From: an uncultured Ferrovum sp.
GTDB lineage: Bacteria > Pseudomonadota > Gammaproteobacteria > Burkholderiales > Ferrovaceae
Direction: 5' to 3'
DNA length: 35,993 nucleotides
Assembly: GCA_903863375.1 (NCBI GenBank)
Contig: CAIPBT010000037.1
Span: 1-35,993, forward strand
Below are positions 1 to 8,144 of this stretch, piece by piece (within the stretch, counting starts at the first letter, position 1; each line of letters starts with the position of its first letter). The translations under genes were made by a program, and so were the position numbers. Under the pieces are notes generated by a model. That model did not search any database, was not told the DNA's origin, and worked only from the letters and a program-made list of their open reading frames with translations.

Positions 1-1006
1 GTGGCTGCTTGCCACCGACCGCCTGGGCCGCTGTCCGCTGTATTGGCGCGCGCAGGACGGCTGGCTGGAAGTGGCCGATCATCCGTTCGCGGCAGACGAC
101 AGCGGCAATGCCGTCCCGGCGGGCTGTCATCTGCGTCTGGGCGTCGATCCGACGGCAGCGGGTTTGGCCGTGGCCAGCAACCCGGCCTTTCATGGCAGCT
201 GGCGTCTGGAACGTCGCGACCGGCGCGGTTGGACGCAGGTGATCGAGGAATGTCGCGAACGCATGACCAGTGTCTGCCGCACGCTGGACGTCTGGCCCAC
301 CCGCATCCTGTTGGCCGACGACCTGACGGGGGCCGCCCTGCTGCTCGCGTCCCTGCAGTGCTGCGCCTTGCTGCCGCAGCGGATCGTGTGGGTGGAGGGT
401 TATGCCGGGGCAGGCTTGGCCGACTGGCGCCGGCTGGCGGCGTACTTCGCTGTGCCCTTGCAGGAGTCCGCCCGGCAGGAGCCAGTCCGGCAGGAGCCCG
501 GCCTTGAAGCGCCCGGCCCGGAGGAGCCGGGCCTGGCGAAATCAGTCCAGCCGAAGCCGGACCCGGCTACCGCCGCGCGGCTGCGACTGGCGCTGCAGGC
601 GGCCTGCCGCGATGAGCCGGCCGGTGCCCTGCTGTCTGCGCAGGGCCTGGGGGTGTTGCTGCCGCCGCAGCCGCCAGGGGTGCTGGCACGTTGTCTGCGC
701 TGGCGACCGTGGCAGGCCGACCTGCCCGCGCGTCCTGCGCTGTATGGCGCTCATCTGGTTCGCGCTTTCGGCGAGAACTGGCAGCCGATATTGCGCACAG
801 CCCTGCGCGACTGGCCAACGCCTGCTCCGCTGCGGCCGGTGTGGCCATGGCTCGATGAAGTGGTGGCGCATCCGCTTGCCAACCTGCCACCCGTCCGGCG
901 CTCTGGCACCCCCTGGCAGGCCGACTTCCGCGCTGCCATGCTGCAGCAGGTACTGCCACGTCCGCTGCGACGGGCGCTGCAGCCCGCTCTCGACCGCGGA
1001 TGCTAG
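1..1006 (+). CDS. Asparagine-synthetase-like protein, degenerate (3' part only)
   Basis: The reading frame is open from base 2 to the TAG at 1004-1006, giving about 334 residues; the true start lies left of the window. The first residues (ATDRLGRCPLYW, then VPAGCHLRLG) resemble the end of the class II glutamine amidotransferase domain of AsnB-type asparagine synthetases (usual pattern DRxGxxPLYY, then LPPGxxL). The following part aligns loosely with the synthetase domain, but where SGGxDS should bind ATP the sequence reads ADDLTGA (about bases 314-334), so ATP pyrophosphatase activity looks lost. A Pro/Glu/Gln-rich insert follows at about 461-560, with a 12-base unit repeated at 472-483 and 487-498. 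The end (SGTPWQADFRAAMLQQVLP) resembles the C-terminal part of such enzymes. It converges on the TPR gene. Family assignment is tentative; it could be an unrelated hypothetical protein. Confidence 0.5.
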   Translation, partial: WLLATDRLGRCPLYWRAQDGWLEVADHPFAADDSGNAVPAGCHLRLGVDPTAAGLAVASNPAFHGSWRLERRDRRGWTQVIEECRERMTSVCRTLDVWPTRILLADDLTGAALLLASLQCCALLPQRIVWVEGYAGAGLADWRRLAAYFAVPLQESARQEPVRQEPGLEAPGPEEPGLAKSVQPKPDPATAARLRLALQAACRDEPAGALLSAQGLGVLLPPQPPGVLARCLRWRPWQADLPARPALYGAHLVRAFGENWQPILRTALRDWPTPAPLRPVWPWLDEVVAHPLANLPPVRRSGTPWQADFRAAMLQQVLPRPLRRALQPALDRGC

Positions 1007-1027
1007 CGGCAGGCCCCGGTCAAGGCT

Positions 1028-2548
1028 TCAGTTCAATTCCTTGAGCAGATCGCGGGCTTTGGCCTCGTTGGCAAACGGGGCCTTCAGGGCGAGGATCGCT
1101 TCCAGCTCGCTCTTGGCCTTGGCTTTTTCGTTGACCGCCAACAGTCCACGCGCATAGTCGTAGCGCACATCCGCATTGGTCGGGGCATGCTGGGCCGCTT
1201 CGCGCAGCAGGCCGAGCCCGCGCTCATTCTGCTTGCCCTCGGACATCAGGATCACGCCCAAGGTGTTGGCCGTGGCCACGCTGTCGGGCTTCAGTTTGTG
1301 CGCCTTTTCAGCGTACTCCAGCGCGCCGGGGTCCTTCATCAGCTCCAGGGTCTGGGCAAGATCCAGCAAGGCCTGCAGGTTGTTGGCATCTTTGGCCAGG
1401 ATCGCCTTGTACTGGACCACTGCGGCCGGATAGTCCTTCGCGCGGCCAGCGCTGGCGGCGGCATAAAAGCGCAGACGCATGTCATCGCCATGGGTATCCA
1501 CCCACGCCTTCAGGCGTTTCGCAGCCTCGTCGGTCTGGCCGTCCGCCAGCAAGGCCTGATGCAACTGCACCAGCAGCTCGGTGGCTGGCTGTTTGTCGAG
1601 GGCGGCCTTCAGGGCCGTCACGGCCTCCTTCGGATGCTTCTGCGCCATGGCAATCTGGGCCTTCAACGACAGCACCACGGCCTGGTTGGGCAGAATGGTT
1701 TCCAGCCGCGCTTCATAACCCGCCGCCTCATCCGGCTTGCCGGCATGCAGCGCGAACTGGGCGGACGCCAACAACGGCTCGGCCTGGTTGGGCTTGGCCT
1801 TGCGTGCCTTTTCCAACCAGCTGGCGGCGCTGGCGTTGCGGTTGGCATCGGCTTCAATGCCGGCCAGTCCGAGCATGGCGTCGATGTCGTCGGGTTGCAG
1901 CTTGAGCAGCGCCTGCAGCTGGCGGGATGCCTCGTCAAACTTGCGCTGGGCAAAGGCCAGGCGGGCAGCCAGCTGGTGGGCCGGAATATTGTTCGGTTCG
2001 GCCTTCAGCGCCTTTTCCACCGAATGGTTGGCCGACTCGAAGTCGGAACTGGCGGCGGCAATCTGAGCGGCGAGCAGGTAGGCCTGCACATCCACCGGCG
2101 TGCGTTTGAGCACCGGCTCCAGGGTCTCAAGCGCGTGGGCACCATCGCCTTTCTGCATCAGGGCGCTGGCGTAAACCTTGCGCGCCATCAGGTTGTCCGG
2201 ATTGTCGGTGACCGCCTGCTTGAGATGGGCGAGTGCTGCATCCAGCTTGCCCATCGCGCCCTCGAGCGTGCCGGCCAGCAGCAGGGCAGGTACCGATTTC
2301 GGGTGCTTTTTCAACACCTCTTCCACCTTCGCCAGGGCCGCTGGAATTTCTCCCTTGGCTCTCAGTTCCTCGGCTGCCTTGAGCTGTTGGTCAACCTCGG
2401 CGTTGGCCGATGCCGACGTACTGCCGGGCAGGCTGAGCTTGCCGCCCGGCGTGTTGACAGGATCAGCCGCCAAAAGAAGCGGACTGGTGGCCAGCAACGC
2501 ACTCGCAACGAGCAGGACGGCAGGACGGACAGAAAGGCGCAGATTCAC
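1028..2548 (-). CDS. Secreted TPR-repeat protein
   Basis: 506 residues starting at a GTG. An N-terminal Sec signal peptide is visible (RPAVLLVASALLATSPLLLA, likely cut before ADP), so the protein is probably periplasmic. There is no lipobox cysteine. The rest is Ala/Leu/Lys-rich helical repeats of about 34 residues with TPR signatures (for example the repeats around PDNLMARKVYASALMQKGD and PDDIDAMLGLAGIEADANR), running to the C-terminus. TPR arrays bind proteins or peptides. The layout resembles the TPR protein PrsT of exosortase/PEP-CTERM loci, but it is shorter and no exosortase gene is in the window, so that link is only a suggestion. It lies 138 bases downstream of ntrX on the same strand and may have its own promoter in that gap. 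Confident on TPR and export, unsure of role. Confidence 0.85.
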   Translation of the reverse strand: MNLRLSVRPAVLLVASALLATSPLLLAADPVNTPGGKLSLPGSTSASANAEVDQQLKAAEELRAKGEIPAALAKVEEVLKKHPKSVPALLLAGTLEGAMGKLDAALAHLKQAVTDNPDNLMARKVYASALMQKGDGAHALETLEPVLKRTPVDVQAYLLAAQIAAASSDFESANHSVEKALKAEPNNIPAHQLAARLAFAQRKFDEASRQLQALLKLQPDDIDAMLGLAGIEADANRNASAASWLEKARKAKPNQAEPLLASAQFALHAGKPDEAAGYEARLETILPNQAVVLSLKAQIAMAQKHPKEAVTALKAALDKQPATELLVQLHQALLADGQTDEAAKRLKAWVDTHGDDMRLRFYAAASAGRAKDYPAAVVQYKAILAKDANNLQALLDLAQTLELMKDPGALEYAEKAHKLKPDSVATANTLGVILMSEGKQNERGLGLLREAAQHAPTNADVRYDYARGLLAVNEKAKAKSELEAILALKAPFANEAKARDLLKELN

Positions 2549-2600
2549 GTGTGCAAGACCCTTGGTAACAATGAGGTTGAAAACGGGTAGCGGTCAGAAC

Positions 2601-2630
2601 AGCCGCGTATGTCAGGGCGCGGACGCGGCT
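2601..2630. repeat. Inverted repeat between ntrX and the TPR gene
   Basis: An 8-base perfect inverted repeat (AGCCGCGT ... ACGCGGCT) with a 14-base loop lies between the ntrX stop and the TPR gene start. It could be a terminator for the ntrYX transcript or a leader hairpin of the TPR gene. No run of T follows on either strand, so a classical intrinsic terminator is not supported. Confidence 0.35.
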
Positions 2631-2686
2631 TCACCCGTCAGCGATGCTAACCGGGGCGGCCACCGGCGCCGCTGCCGAAGACCGGT

Positions 2687-3952
2687 TCAAACCGGATCCT
2701 CGCGACCGGATGGACGGATGCCAAGCTGCTTGAGCTTGCGGTACAGATGGGTGCGCTCCAGACCGACGCGCTCGGCCACCCGCGACATGTTCCCGCTTTC
2801 GCGGCGGATGTGATATTCGAAATAGGCCTGTTCGAACTGATCGCGCGCTTCGCGCAGGGGCCGGTTGAATTCCATCACCACCTGGTTGGCCGCCGCCGGC
2901 CGGGTGAACTGGGCGGCGATGCGCTGCACGTCAGCCTGGGTGATTTCCTGGTCGAGAGCCGCCAGCGCCAGGGTACGCACGGCGTTCGCGAGCGCCGGCA
3001 GATTGCCGGGCCAATTGAGGCTGCGCAAGGCATTCAGCGCCCCACTCGACAGGGCACGCACCGGTACTTCCTTGCCCTCGATCAGCTGCTGCAGCATCAC
3101 GGTGGCAATCTCGGGAATGTCTTCGGCGTGATCGCGCAGGGCCGGCACCGGCAGCACCAGCTGGGACAGGCGGTTGAGCAGTTCGGCGTCGAAGTGATGA
3201 TCGGCGACCAGGCTGGCCGGGGTCTGGCTGGAGGCGGTGACGAGGCGCACGTTGTGGCGCTCCAGCTTGGTCAGCAGCTGGGCCAGGCCGCGCTGGGCGG
3301 CACGGTCGAACTGGGCGATGTCCTGCAGGAACAACATGCCGTCCTGCACGTCGGGCAGCACCGAATAGGGGTTTTCCGCCAGCCACGCCACGTCATCCGG
3401 GGCGACCCAGGGCGTGTTGGGGCGATGCAGGTAACGGGCAGCCAGATCGGCGCCGCAGCCCGGTTCGCCCACCAGCAGCAGGGGCTGTGGGCGGTTTACC
3501 AGCAGATCGAGGCGTTTGCGCAGGTCGACGATCACGGCCGATTTGCCGAGATGGCCCAGGTTCAGCCCAGGCCGGAAATCGGCGCGACCCTTGGCCAGGG
3601 CGCGCTCCACCGTGGCGAGCAGGCGTGGCAGGGCGATCGGCTTCTCAAGGAAATCGACAGCGCCGATACGGGTGGCTTCCACCGCTGTCTCGATGGTGCC
3701 GTGCCCCGACATCATCACCACCGGCATGGTTAGCATGCCCGTGCTGGCCCACTCCTTCAACAGGGTGATGCCATCCATTTCCGGCATCCAGATGTCAAGC
3801 AGGACCAGATCCGGACGGGCGTGCCGGCGCGCTTCGCGCGCCACCAGCGCGTTGGCCGCGAGGCGGACGCGATACCCTTCCTCGCTCAGGATTTCCGAGA
3901 GCAATTCGCGGATGCCGACCTCATCGTCCACCACCAGGATTTCCTGACTCAA
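2687..3952 (-). CDS. ntrX: NtrX-type response regulator with degenerate AAA+ domain
   Basis: 421 residues. I chose the TTG at 3952-3950 because AGGAG sits 7 bases upstream and the receiver domain begins right there (SQEILVVDDE). Receiver domain at about 4-120 with Asp9/Asp10, phospho-acceptor Asp53 and Lys104. The central AAA+ domain (about 135-330) is degenerate: the Walker A position reads GEPGCGAD (162-169) without its lysine, the Walker B position reads LFLQDI instead of LFLDEI, the sensor II segment reads WPGNLPAL instead of WPGNVREL, and about two dozen residues including the GAFTGA loop are missing. The C-terminus (about 380-421) is a Fis-type helix-turn-helix typical of NtrX. The likely role is partner of NtrY, acting as a DNA-binding regulator independent of sigma-54 (inference). 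An upstream start near 4018 is possible but has no comparable ribosome binding site. Confidence 0.9.
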   Translation of the reverse strand: MSQEILVVDDEVGIRELLSEILSEEGYRVRLAANALVAREARRHARPDLVLLDIWMPEMDGITLLKEWASTGMLTMPVVMMSGHGTIETAVEATRIGAVDFLEKPIALPRLLATVERALAKGRADFRPGLNLGHLGKSAVIVDLRKRLDLLVNRPQPLLLVGEPGCGADLAARYLHRPNTPWVAPDDVAWLAENPYSVLPDVQDGMLFLQDIAQFDRAAQRGLAQLLTKLERHNVRLVTASSQTPASLVADHHFDAELLNRLSQLVLPVPALRDHAEDIPEIATVMLQQLIEGKEVPVRALSSGALNALRSLNWPGNLPALANAVRTLALAALDQEITQADVQRIAAQFTRPAAANQVVMEFNRPLREARDQFEQAYFEYHIRRESGNMSRVAERVGLERTHLYRKLKQLGIRPSGREDPV

Positions 3953-4020
3953 ACCTGTACTCCTCGATTGCGACCGGTACCACACGCCCACCAGGGCAGA
4001 CCTGCTGCGCCAAGCCACGG

Positions 4021-4044
4021 CCTCATGCGCATGACCTCATGCGC
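4021..4044. repeat. Palindrome and direct repeat at the ntrY stop codon
   Basis: Positions 4027-4044 form a perfect inverted repeat (GCGCATGA, 2-base spacer, TCATGCGC). The same stretch contains a 10-base direct repeat CCTCATGCGC at 4021-4030 and 4035-4044. The ntrY stop codon (4039-4037) lies inside the palindrome, in front of the 84-base ntrY-ntrX gap. It could be an operator-like protein site or an mRNA stem affecting expression of ntrX; the sequence alone cannot decide. Confidence 0.45.
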
Positions 4045-6211
4045 TGTCTTCCGCCAACGGCAGGGTGATGCTGACGTGCCCGCCCCCCTGATCCTCGTTG
4101 CGCGCCTGCACGCGCCCGCCATGCTCTTCGATGATCTTCTTGACGATGGCGAGCCCCAGACCAGTCCCTTTCGACTTGCTGGTGACATAGGGTTCGAACA
4201 CCCGTGGCAGCAGCTGGTCGGGAAAGCCCAGGCCATTGTCCAGCACGCGCAGGCGCGCGCCGTCGCCGCGCTGTTCGGTCCGCACCGTGATGCGCGGATC
4301 CGGCTGGCCCTGCAACGCATCGACCGCGTTCTGCAGCAGATTGTGCAGCACCTGACGGATCAGGTTGCCATCGCCGCGTACCCGGGGCAAGTCGGGATCG
4401 AGGGCCAGATCGAGCGTCACTCCGGTGCCTTCGTACAGGTGCAGCACTTCGCGCACCAGCGCGTTCAGATCCAGGCTGCGCGCCACCACGCCCGAGGCCC
4501 GGGCATAGGCACTGAAATCGTCGACCATTGCCTTCATGGCATCCACCTGGTTGACGATGGTGGCCGTCGACCGTTCCAGCAGGGCGGCGTCGGCCTCATC
4601 CAACCGGGGCGTGAGGCGGCGCTGCACCCGCTCGGCCGCGAGCTGGATGGGGGTAAGCGGATTCTTGATCTCGTGCGCCAGCCGACGGGCAACCTCGGCC
4701 CAGGCAGCATCGCGTTGCGCCTGCAGCAGGCCGGTGATGTCATCGAACACCACCATGGCATCGGCATCCGGGCCGCCGGGCAGGCGGCGGCCCCGTAGAT
4801 GCAGCACGCGCAGGCCATCCTCGGTCACGTAATCCAGCTGCGCGTCCCAGGCGGCATCCTCCGGATCCGGTTCCTGCCCGGTCTGGCGCAGACGCTGCCC
4901 CAGCAGTCCGGCGAACGCACGCAGGCCCTCGCCCACCGGCGAGCCCGCCAGCTCGGCCAGACTGCGGCCGGGCAGGGCCAGCTCGAGCTGCAGCAGGTCG
5001 TAGGCGGCCGGATTGGTGGCCACCACCGTCTGGTGGCGGTCGATCACCACCACCCCGGTGCTGAGATTGGCCAGGATACCTTCCAGATAGGTCTTGGCGG
5101 CCTCGAGCTGGGCCTGGTCGCGGGCACGCGACGAGGCCGCTGTCTGCAGCTGGCGGATCATGGTGTTGAAGGCCTGTGCCAGCACCCCGAGCTCATCCCG
5201 GGTGGTGACATTGGCCAGACGGGTAAAGTCTCCCCGTCCCACCGCCAGGGCCGCTTCGGCCAGCTGTCCCAACGCCACCCCAAGATACTCGGACAGGGAA
5301 AACGCCAGGGCAAGGGCCGACAGCAGGGTGAGCAGCAGGGTCAGGGTCAGGGTCAGGCCATAAACCCGCTTCAGGCCAACCCGCGCCCGGGTAAGCTCCT
5401 GATAGCTGCGCCAGGCCGAATCCACGCGTTCGGCGTTGGCCGACAGCTCCGCCGGCACCGGCTGCAACAGCTCGAGGGCGCGCAGGTCTTCGTTGATCGA
5501 CAGCAGGTTGACCGGCACCACCACGCGCAGGAAGAAGCCCTTGCCCGGCACCGATTCGATGCTCTTGTAGGTGCGTTGCAGCCGCACCTGCCGCAGGGCC
5601 GCCATGTGCGGCAGGCCGGCACCGGGAAACAGGGCGGTGCTGCGCGAACTGGAAAAGGCCAGCATCTTCCCGGTCTTGTTGTACAGGCTCACCTCATCCA
5701 CGCCGTTTTGCTCGCGCAGGTGATTGAGCAGCACCACCTCATCGATGGCGGTGCTGTCGGCCATCGAAACCGCCATGGCCTCGCCCTTCAGGGCGAGGTC
5801 GCCGAGCAGGCTGTCCAGGCTGGTCCGCCCAAGATTGAGACCCGCTTCCAGCGCCTGATCGACGTTCACGTTGAACCAGGTTTCGATGCTGTTGGCGAGA
5901 AACTGCACGGAAACGGCGTATACCAGGGTGCCGGGCACCAGGGCTGCCACACCGAACACCATCAGCAGGCGCAAGGTGAGGCGCGAGCCGAACTGGCGCG
6001 CCCGGATGCGCCGGTAGAGGGTATGCACCTGGTAGGCAATCAGACCGACCAGGCCAATCGCCAGACAGAATCCCAGCAGCAGCAGGGCGGTGTAATTCTC
6101 GGCAAACAGCGAGGTATTGGCCGTGGCCTGGAACAGCAGGTAGAGCAGTACGCCGCCCAGCAGCAGGCATGCCCCAAGCAGCGCGCGGACGCGCCAGCTT
6201 GCAAAGATCAT
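4037..6211 (-). CDS. ntrY: NtrY-type membrane sensor histidine kinase
   Basis: 724 residues, starting at the ATG whose last bases overlap the stop codon of the DUF4390 gene (ATGA), which suggests translational coupling. Order of domains: hydrophobic segments near the N-terminus (two close together around residues 10-65, another near 80-110), a periplasmic sensor region, a membrane segment at about 285-310, HAMP, PAS (about 385-480), then the kinase core. The phospho-acceptor is His513 in RRLAHEIKNPL; the ATP-binding lobe shows the N box (HNLLQNAVDAL), DNGLGFP and GTGLGLAI. It should autophosphorylate and pass phosphate to NtrX, encoded just downstream. NtrY/NtrX systems elsewhere are linked to nitrogen or redox/respiratory control; the ligand here is unknown. 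A start 15 codons further upstream is possible but would lie within the DUF4390 gene. Confidence 0.95.
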   Translation of the reverse strand: MIFASWRVRALLGACLLLGGVLLYLLFQATANTSLFAENYTALLLLGFCLAIGLVGLIAYQVHTLYRRIRARQFGSRLTLRLLMVFGVAALVPGTLVYAVSVQFLANSIETWFNVNVDQALEAGLNLGRTSLDSLLGDLALKGEAMAVSMADSTAIDEVVLLNHLREQNGVDEVSLYNKTGKMLAFSSSRSTALFPGAGLPHMAALRQVRLQRTYKSIESVPGKGFFLRVVVPVNLLSINEDLRALELLQPVPAELSANAERVDSAWRSYQELTRARVGLKRVYGLTLTLTLLLTLLSALALAFSLSEYLGVALGQLAEAALAVGRGDFTRLANVTTRDELGVLAQAFNTMIRQLQTAASSRARDQAQLEAAKTYLEGILANLSTGVVVIDRHQTVVATNPAAYDLLQLELALPGRSLAELAGSPVGEGLRAFAGLLGQRLRQTGQEPDPEDAAWDAQLDYVTEDGLRVLHLRGRRLPGGPDADAMVVFDDITGLLQAQRDAAWAEVARRLAHEIKNPLTPIQLAAERVQRRLTPRLDEADAALLERSTATIVNQVDAMKAMVDDFSAYARASGVVARSLDLNALVREVLHLYEGTGVTLDLALDPDLPRVRGDGNLIRQVLHNLLQNAVDALQGQPDPRITVRTEQRGDGARLRVLDNGLGFPDQLLPRVFEPYVTSKSKGTGLGLAIVKKIIEEHGGRVQARNEDQGGGHVSITLPLAEDSA

Positions 6212-6843
6212 CCGGGTGTCACCGCGAAGCGGTGGATGGGAGACGACAGCTGCCACTCGCGCGACGACAAGGTCTCGATCTGCAGCGGCTTGGGCAACTG
6301 CGAGGTATCGAGGTGCAGACCAACGCTGGCCTCGTAGTGCATGCCCTTGCGCAACGGGATGCGCTCGCCGGAGGGCATCACATGCACATGGGTGAGGGCG
6401 CGTAGGGCCTCATGCAGATCGGGGAAAGTTTCGTAGGCGTTGCCGATGTTGAGCCGGTACATGCGGGTGATCGGAACATAGCTCAGCCGGCGATGCTCGT
6501 GCAGGCTGGTGAGGGTTTCGTCAAACCACCACGCGCGTGGCCGCCACAGCTCGAAATCCATCACGAAATCGAGCGTGACACCGTGTGACACGGCGTCCTG
6601 CAAGGTTGGTGTCAGTTCCAGATCGAAATTGGCGTCCAGCAGATAGCCATCTTCCACCGCTTCCAGTTCGACGTTGCGCACGGTGATGCCATCGGCCCGC
6701 GCCGTGGCAGGGTTCAGCAGCAGCGCCAGCAGCATCGCAACGTGGCAACAGCCCCGGCGGCCCCCCCGGGCGAGCTGGCCAGCACGGCGGGATCGGTGGT
6801 CACGACGCCCGGCGGTCGAATCGTGCGTAGAAGAAACCGTCAT
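6208..6843 (-). CDS. DUF4390 exported protein upstream of ntrY
   Basis: 211 residues from the ATG at 6843, overlapping the 3' end of rsmB by 44 bases; its stop overlaps the ntrY start. A hydrophobic stretch (AMLLALLLNPATARA, cleavage before DG) preceded by an arginine-rich region suggests an exported protein. An alternative ATG at 6735 would give 175 residues but leave almost no positively charged region before the hydrophobic core. Neither start has a good ribosome binding site. The mature part (ITVRNVELEAVEDGYLLDAN, later ELWRPRAWWFDE) matches what is expected of DUF4390, a family commonly found between rsmB and ntrY in betaproteobacteria. Function unknown; position suggests it works with NtrY in the envelope. 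A run of seven C (6761-6767) lies between the two candidate starts. Confidence 0.8.
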   Translation of the reverse strand: MTVSSTHDSTAGRRDHRSRRAGQLARGGRRGCCHVAMLLALLLNPATARADGITVRNVELEAVEDGYLLDANFDLELTPTLQDAVSHGVTLDFVMDFELWRPRAWWFDETLTSLHEHRRLSYVPITRMYRLNIGNAYETFPDLHEALRALTHVHVMPSGERIPLRKGMHYEASVGLHLDTSQLPKPLQIETLSSREWQLSSPIHRFAVTPG

Positions 6844-8140
6844 GCAGTTCGTCAGGCAAAACCCAGGCATCGGTAAACGCAGGACCGGAAAGCGGAATGG
6901 GGAGGGCATCGGGATGGTCAGCCAGAAAAGTCTGCACGAATCCGGGGCCCTCTTCGGCAAACAGGGAACACGTGACGTAAAGCAATGTACCACCGGGCTT
7001 GAGGGTACGCCAAAGCGCCGCCCCCAGGGCACGCTGGGTGGCGGCCAGCCGGGCAGGGTCGCTCGAATGGCGCAGCCAGCGGATGTCGGGGTGCCGCCGG
7101 GTAACGCCTGAGCCGGTGCACGGGGCATCGAGCAGGATGCGGTCGAATGGCCGGCCGTCCCACCAGGCATCCAGATCGGCGGCATCGGCACGGCGCAGGG
7201 TGGCTTGCAGACCAAGCCGCTGCAGGGTCTGCTCGACCCGATTGAGCCGTTGCGCGTCGTGATCCAGCGCCACCAGGTCGAGTCCGTCGGTATGTTCGAG
7301 CAGATGGGCAGTCTTGCCGCCGGGTGCCGCACAGGCGTCCAGCACCCGCTGCCCGGCCTGCGCGTTCAGGAGCGTGGCGGCCAGTTGCGCCGAGGCATCC
7401 TGCACCGACACGCAGCCGTCGGCAAAACCGGGCAGCCGCTCGACGGGGCAGGGCGTCAGCAGCCGGATGGCAGCCGCCTGTCCGTCGTTGACCACCTCGG
7501 CGGCAAGGCCGGCAGCGGCCAGCCGTTCGAGGTAGGCGGTGCGGGACTGCCGACGCAAATTCACGCGCAGCGTGAACGGCGGGTGCTGCTGGCCGGCCAG
7601 CAGGATGTCACGCCAGGCAGCGGGATGGTCGCGGCGTAGCCGGCGGATCCACCACTCCGGATGGGAAAAGCGTCCTTCGGGCGTGGCGTCGGCCGCCCGC
7701 TCCAGCTCGGGCAGGGTGCGCTGCAGGGAGCGCAGCACCGCGTTGACGAAGCCCCCCACAGCCGGATGGGTGAGCGCCGACGCCGCCCGCACGGCATGGT
7801 CGACCACCGCATGTGGCGCCGTTCGGGTATGCACTAGCTGGTAAGCGCCCACTTCAAGCAGGATGCCCACAATCGGCTGGGTTTCCTTTTTCAGCAGGGG
7901 TCGCAGCAAGGCTTTCAGCCGCCCATGATGGCGCAACACCCCAAAGCACAGGTCGCGGCAGACCGCACGCACATGACGCCCGAGGGCCACCAGTTCGGCA
8001 TCGTGCTGGGTCAGTACCGCATCCAGACTGCGCCCGCCGAGCACATCCAGCAGGATGCCGGCGGCGCGGGCCTGGGCCAGGTCCAGACGGGAGGCATCAC
8101 CATCGGCCTGGCTGTCAGACCCCTCCCGTGATTCAGTCAT
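6800..8140 (-). CDS. rsmB: 16S rRNA (cytosine-967-C5)-methyltransferase RsmB
   Basis: 446 residues, beginning at the ATG four bases after the fmt stop. The N-terminal part (about 15-150) is the NusB-like RNA-binding domain. The C-terminal part is the SAM-dependent methyltransferase, with the SAM motif VLDACAAPGGKT, Cys341 in DAPCTGSG and the second cysteine Cys391 in VTCSLF, the two cysteines typical of RNA m5C methyltransferases. The enzyme methylates C967 of 16S rRNA in the cytoplasm, using S-adenosylmethionine. The order def-fmt-rsmB is conserved in many proteobacteria, and the close spacing implies one transcript from def. Its 3' end overlaps the next gene. Confidence 0.96.
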   Translation of the reverse strand: MTESREGSDSQADGDASRLDLAQARAAGILLDVLGGRSLDAVLTQHDAELVALGRHVRAVCRDLCFGVLRHHGRLKALLRPLLKKETQPIVGILLEVGAYQLVHTRTAPHAVVDHAVRAASALTHPAVGGFVNAVLRSLQRTLPELERAADATPEGRFSHPEWWIRRLRRDHPAAWRDILLAGQQHPPFTLRVNLRRQSRTAYLERLAAAGLAAEVVNDGQAAAIRLLTPCPVERLPGFADGCVSVQDASAQLAATLLNAQAGQRVLDACAAPGGKTAHLLEHTDGLDLVALDHDAQRLNRVEQTLQRLGLQATLRRADAADLDAWWDGRPFDRILLDAPCTGSGVTRRHPDIRWLRHSSDPARLAATQRALGAALWRTLKPGGTLLYVTCSLFAEEGPGFVQTFLADHPDALPIPLSGPAFTDAWVLPDELHDGFFYARFDRRAS

Positions 8141-8144
8141 AGGG

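Noticed and set aside
1187-2590. Long plus-strand open frame (467 codons) opposite the TPR gene
   Set aside because: It is the antisense of a clear repeat protein; its translation is Gln/Gly/Leu/Arg-rich with no domain. High GC at third codon positions makes such antisense frames common.
3953-4018. Upstream extension of ntrX to 4018
   Set aside because: The extra residues (Arg/Trp/Ser-rich) do not match receiver N-termini, whereas the TTG at 3952 has AGGAG at good spacing.
4799-6337. Plus-strand open frame of 512 codons opposite ntrY
   Set aside because: Antisense of a confidently identified kinase; low-complexity Gln/Gly/His-rich translation without motifs.
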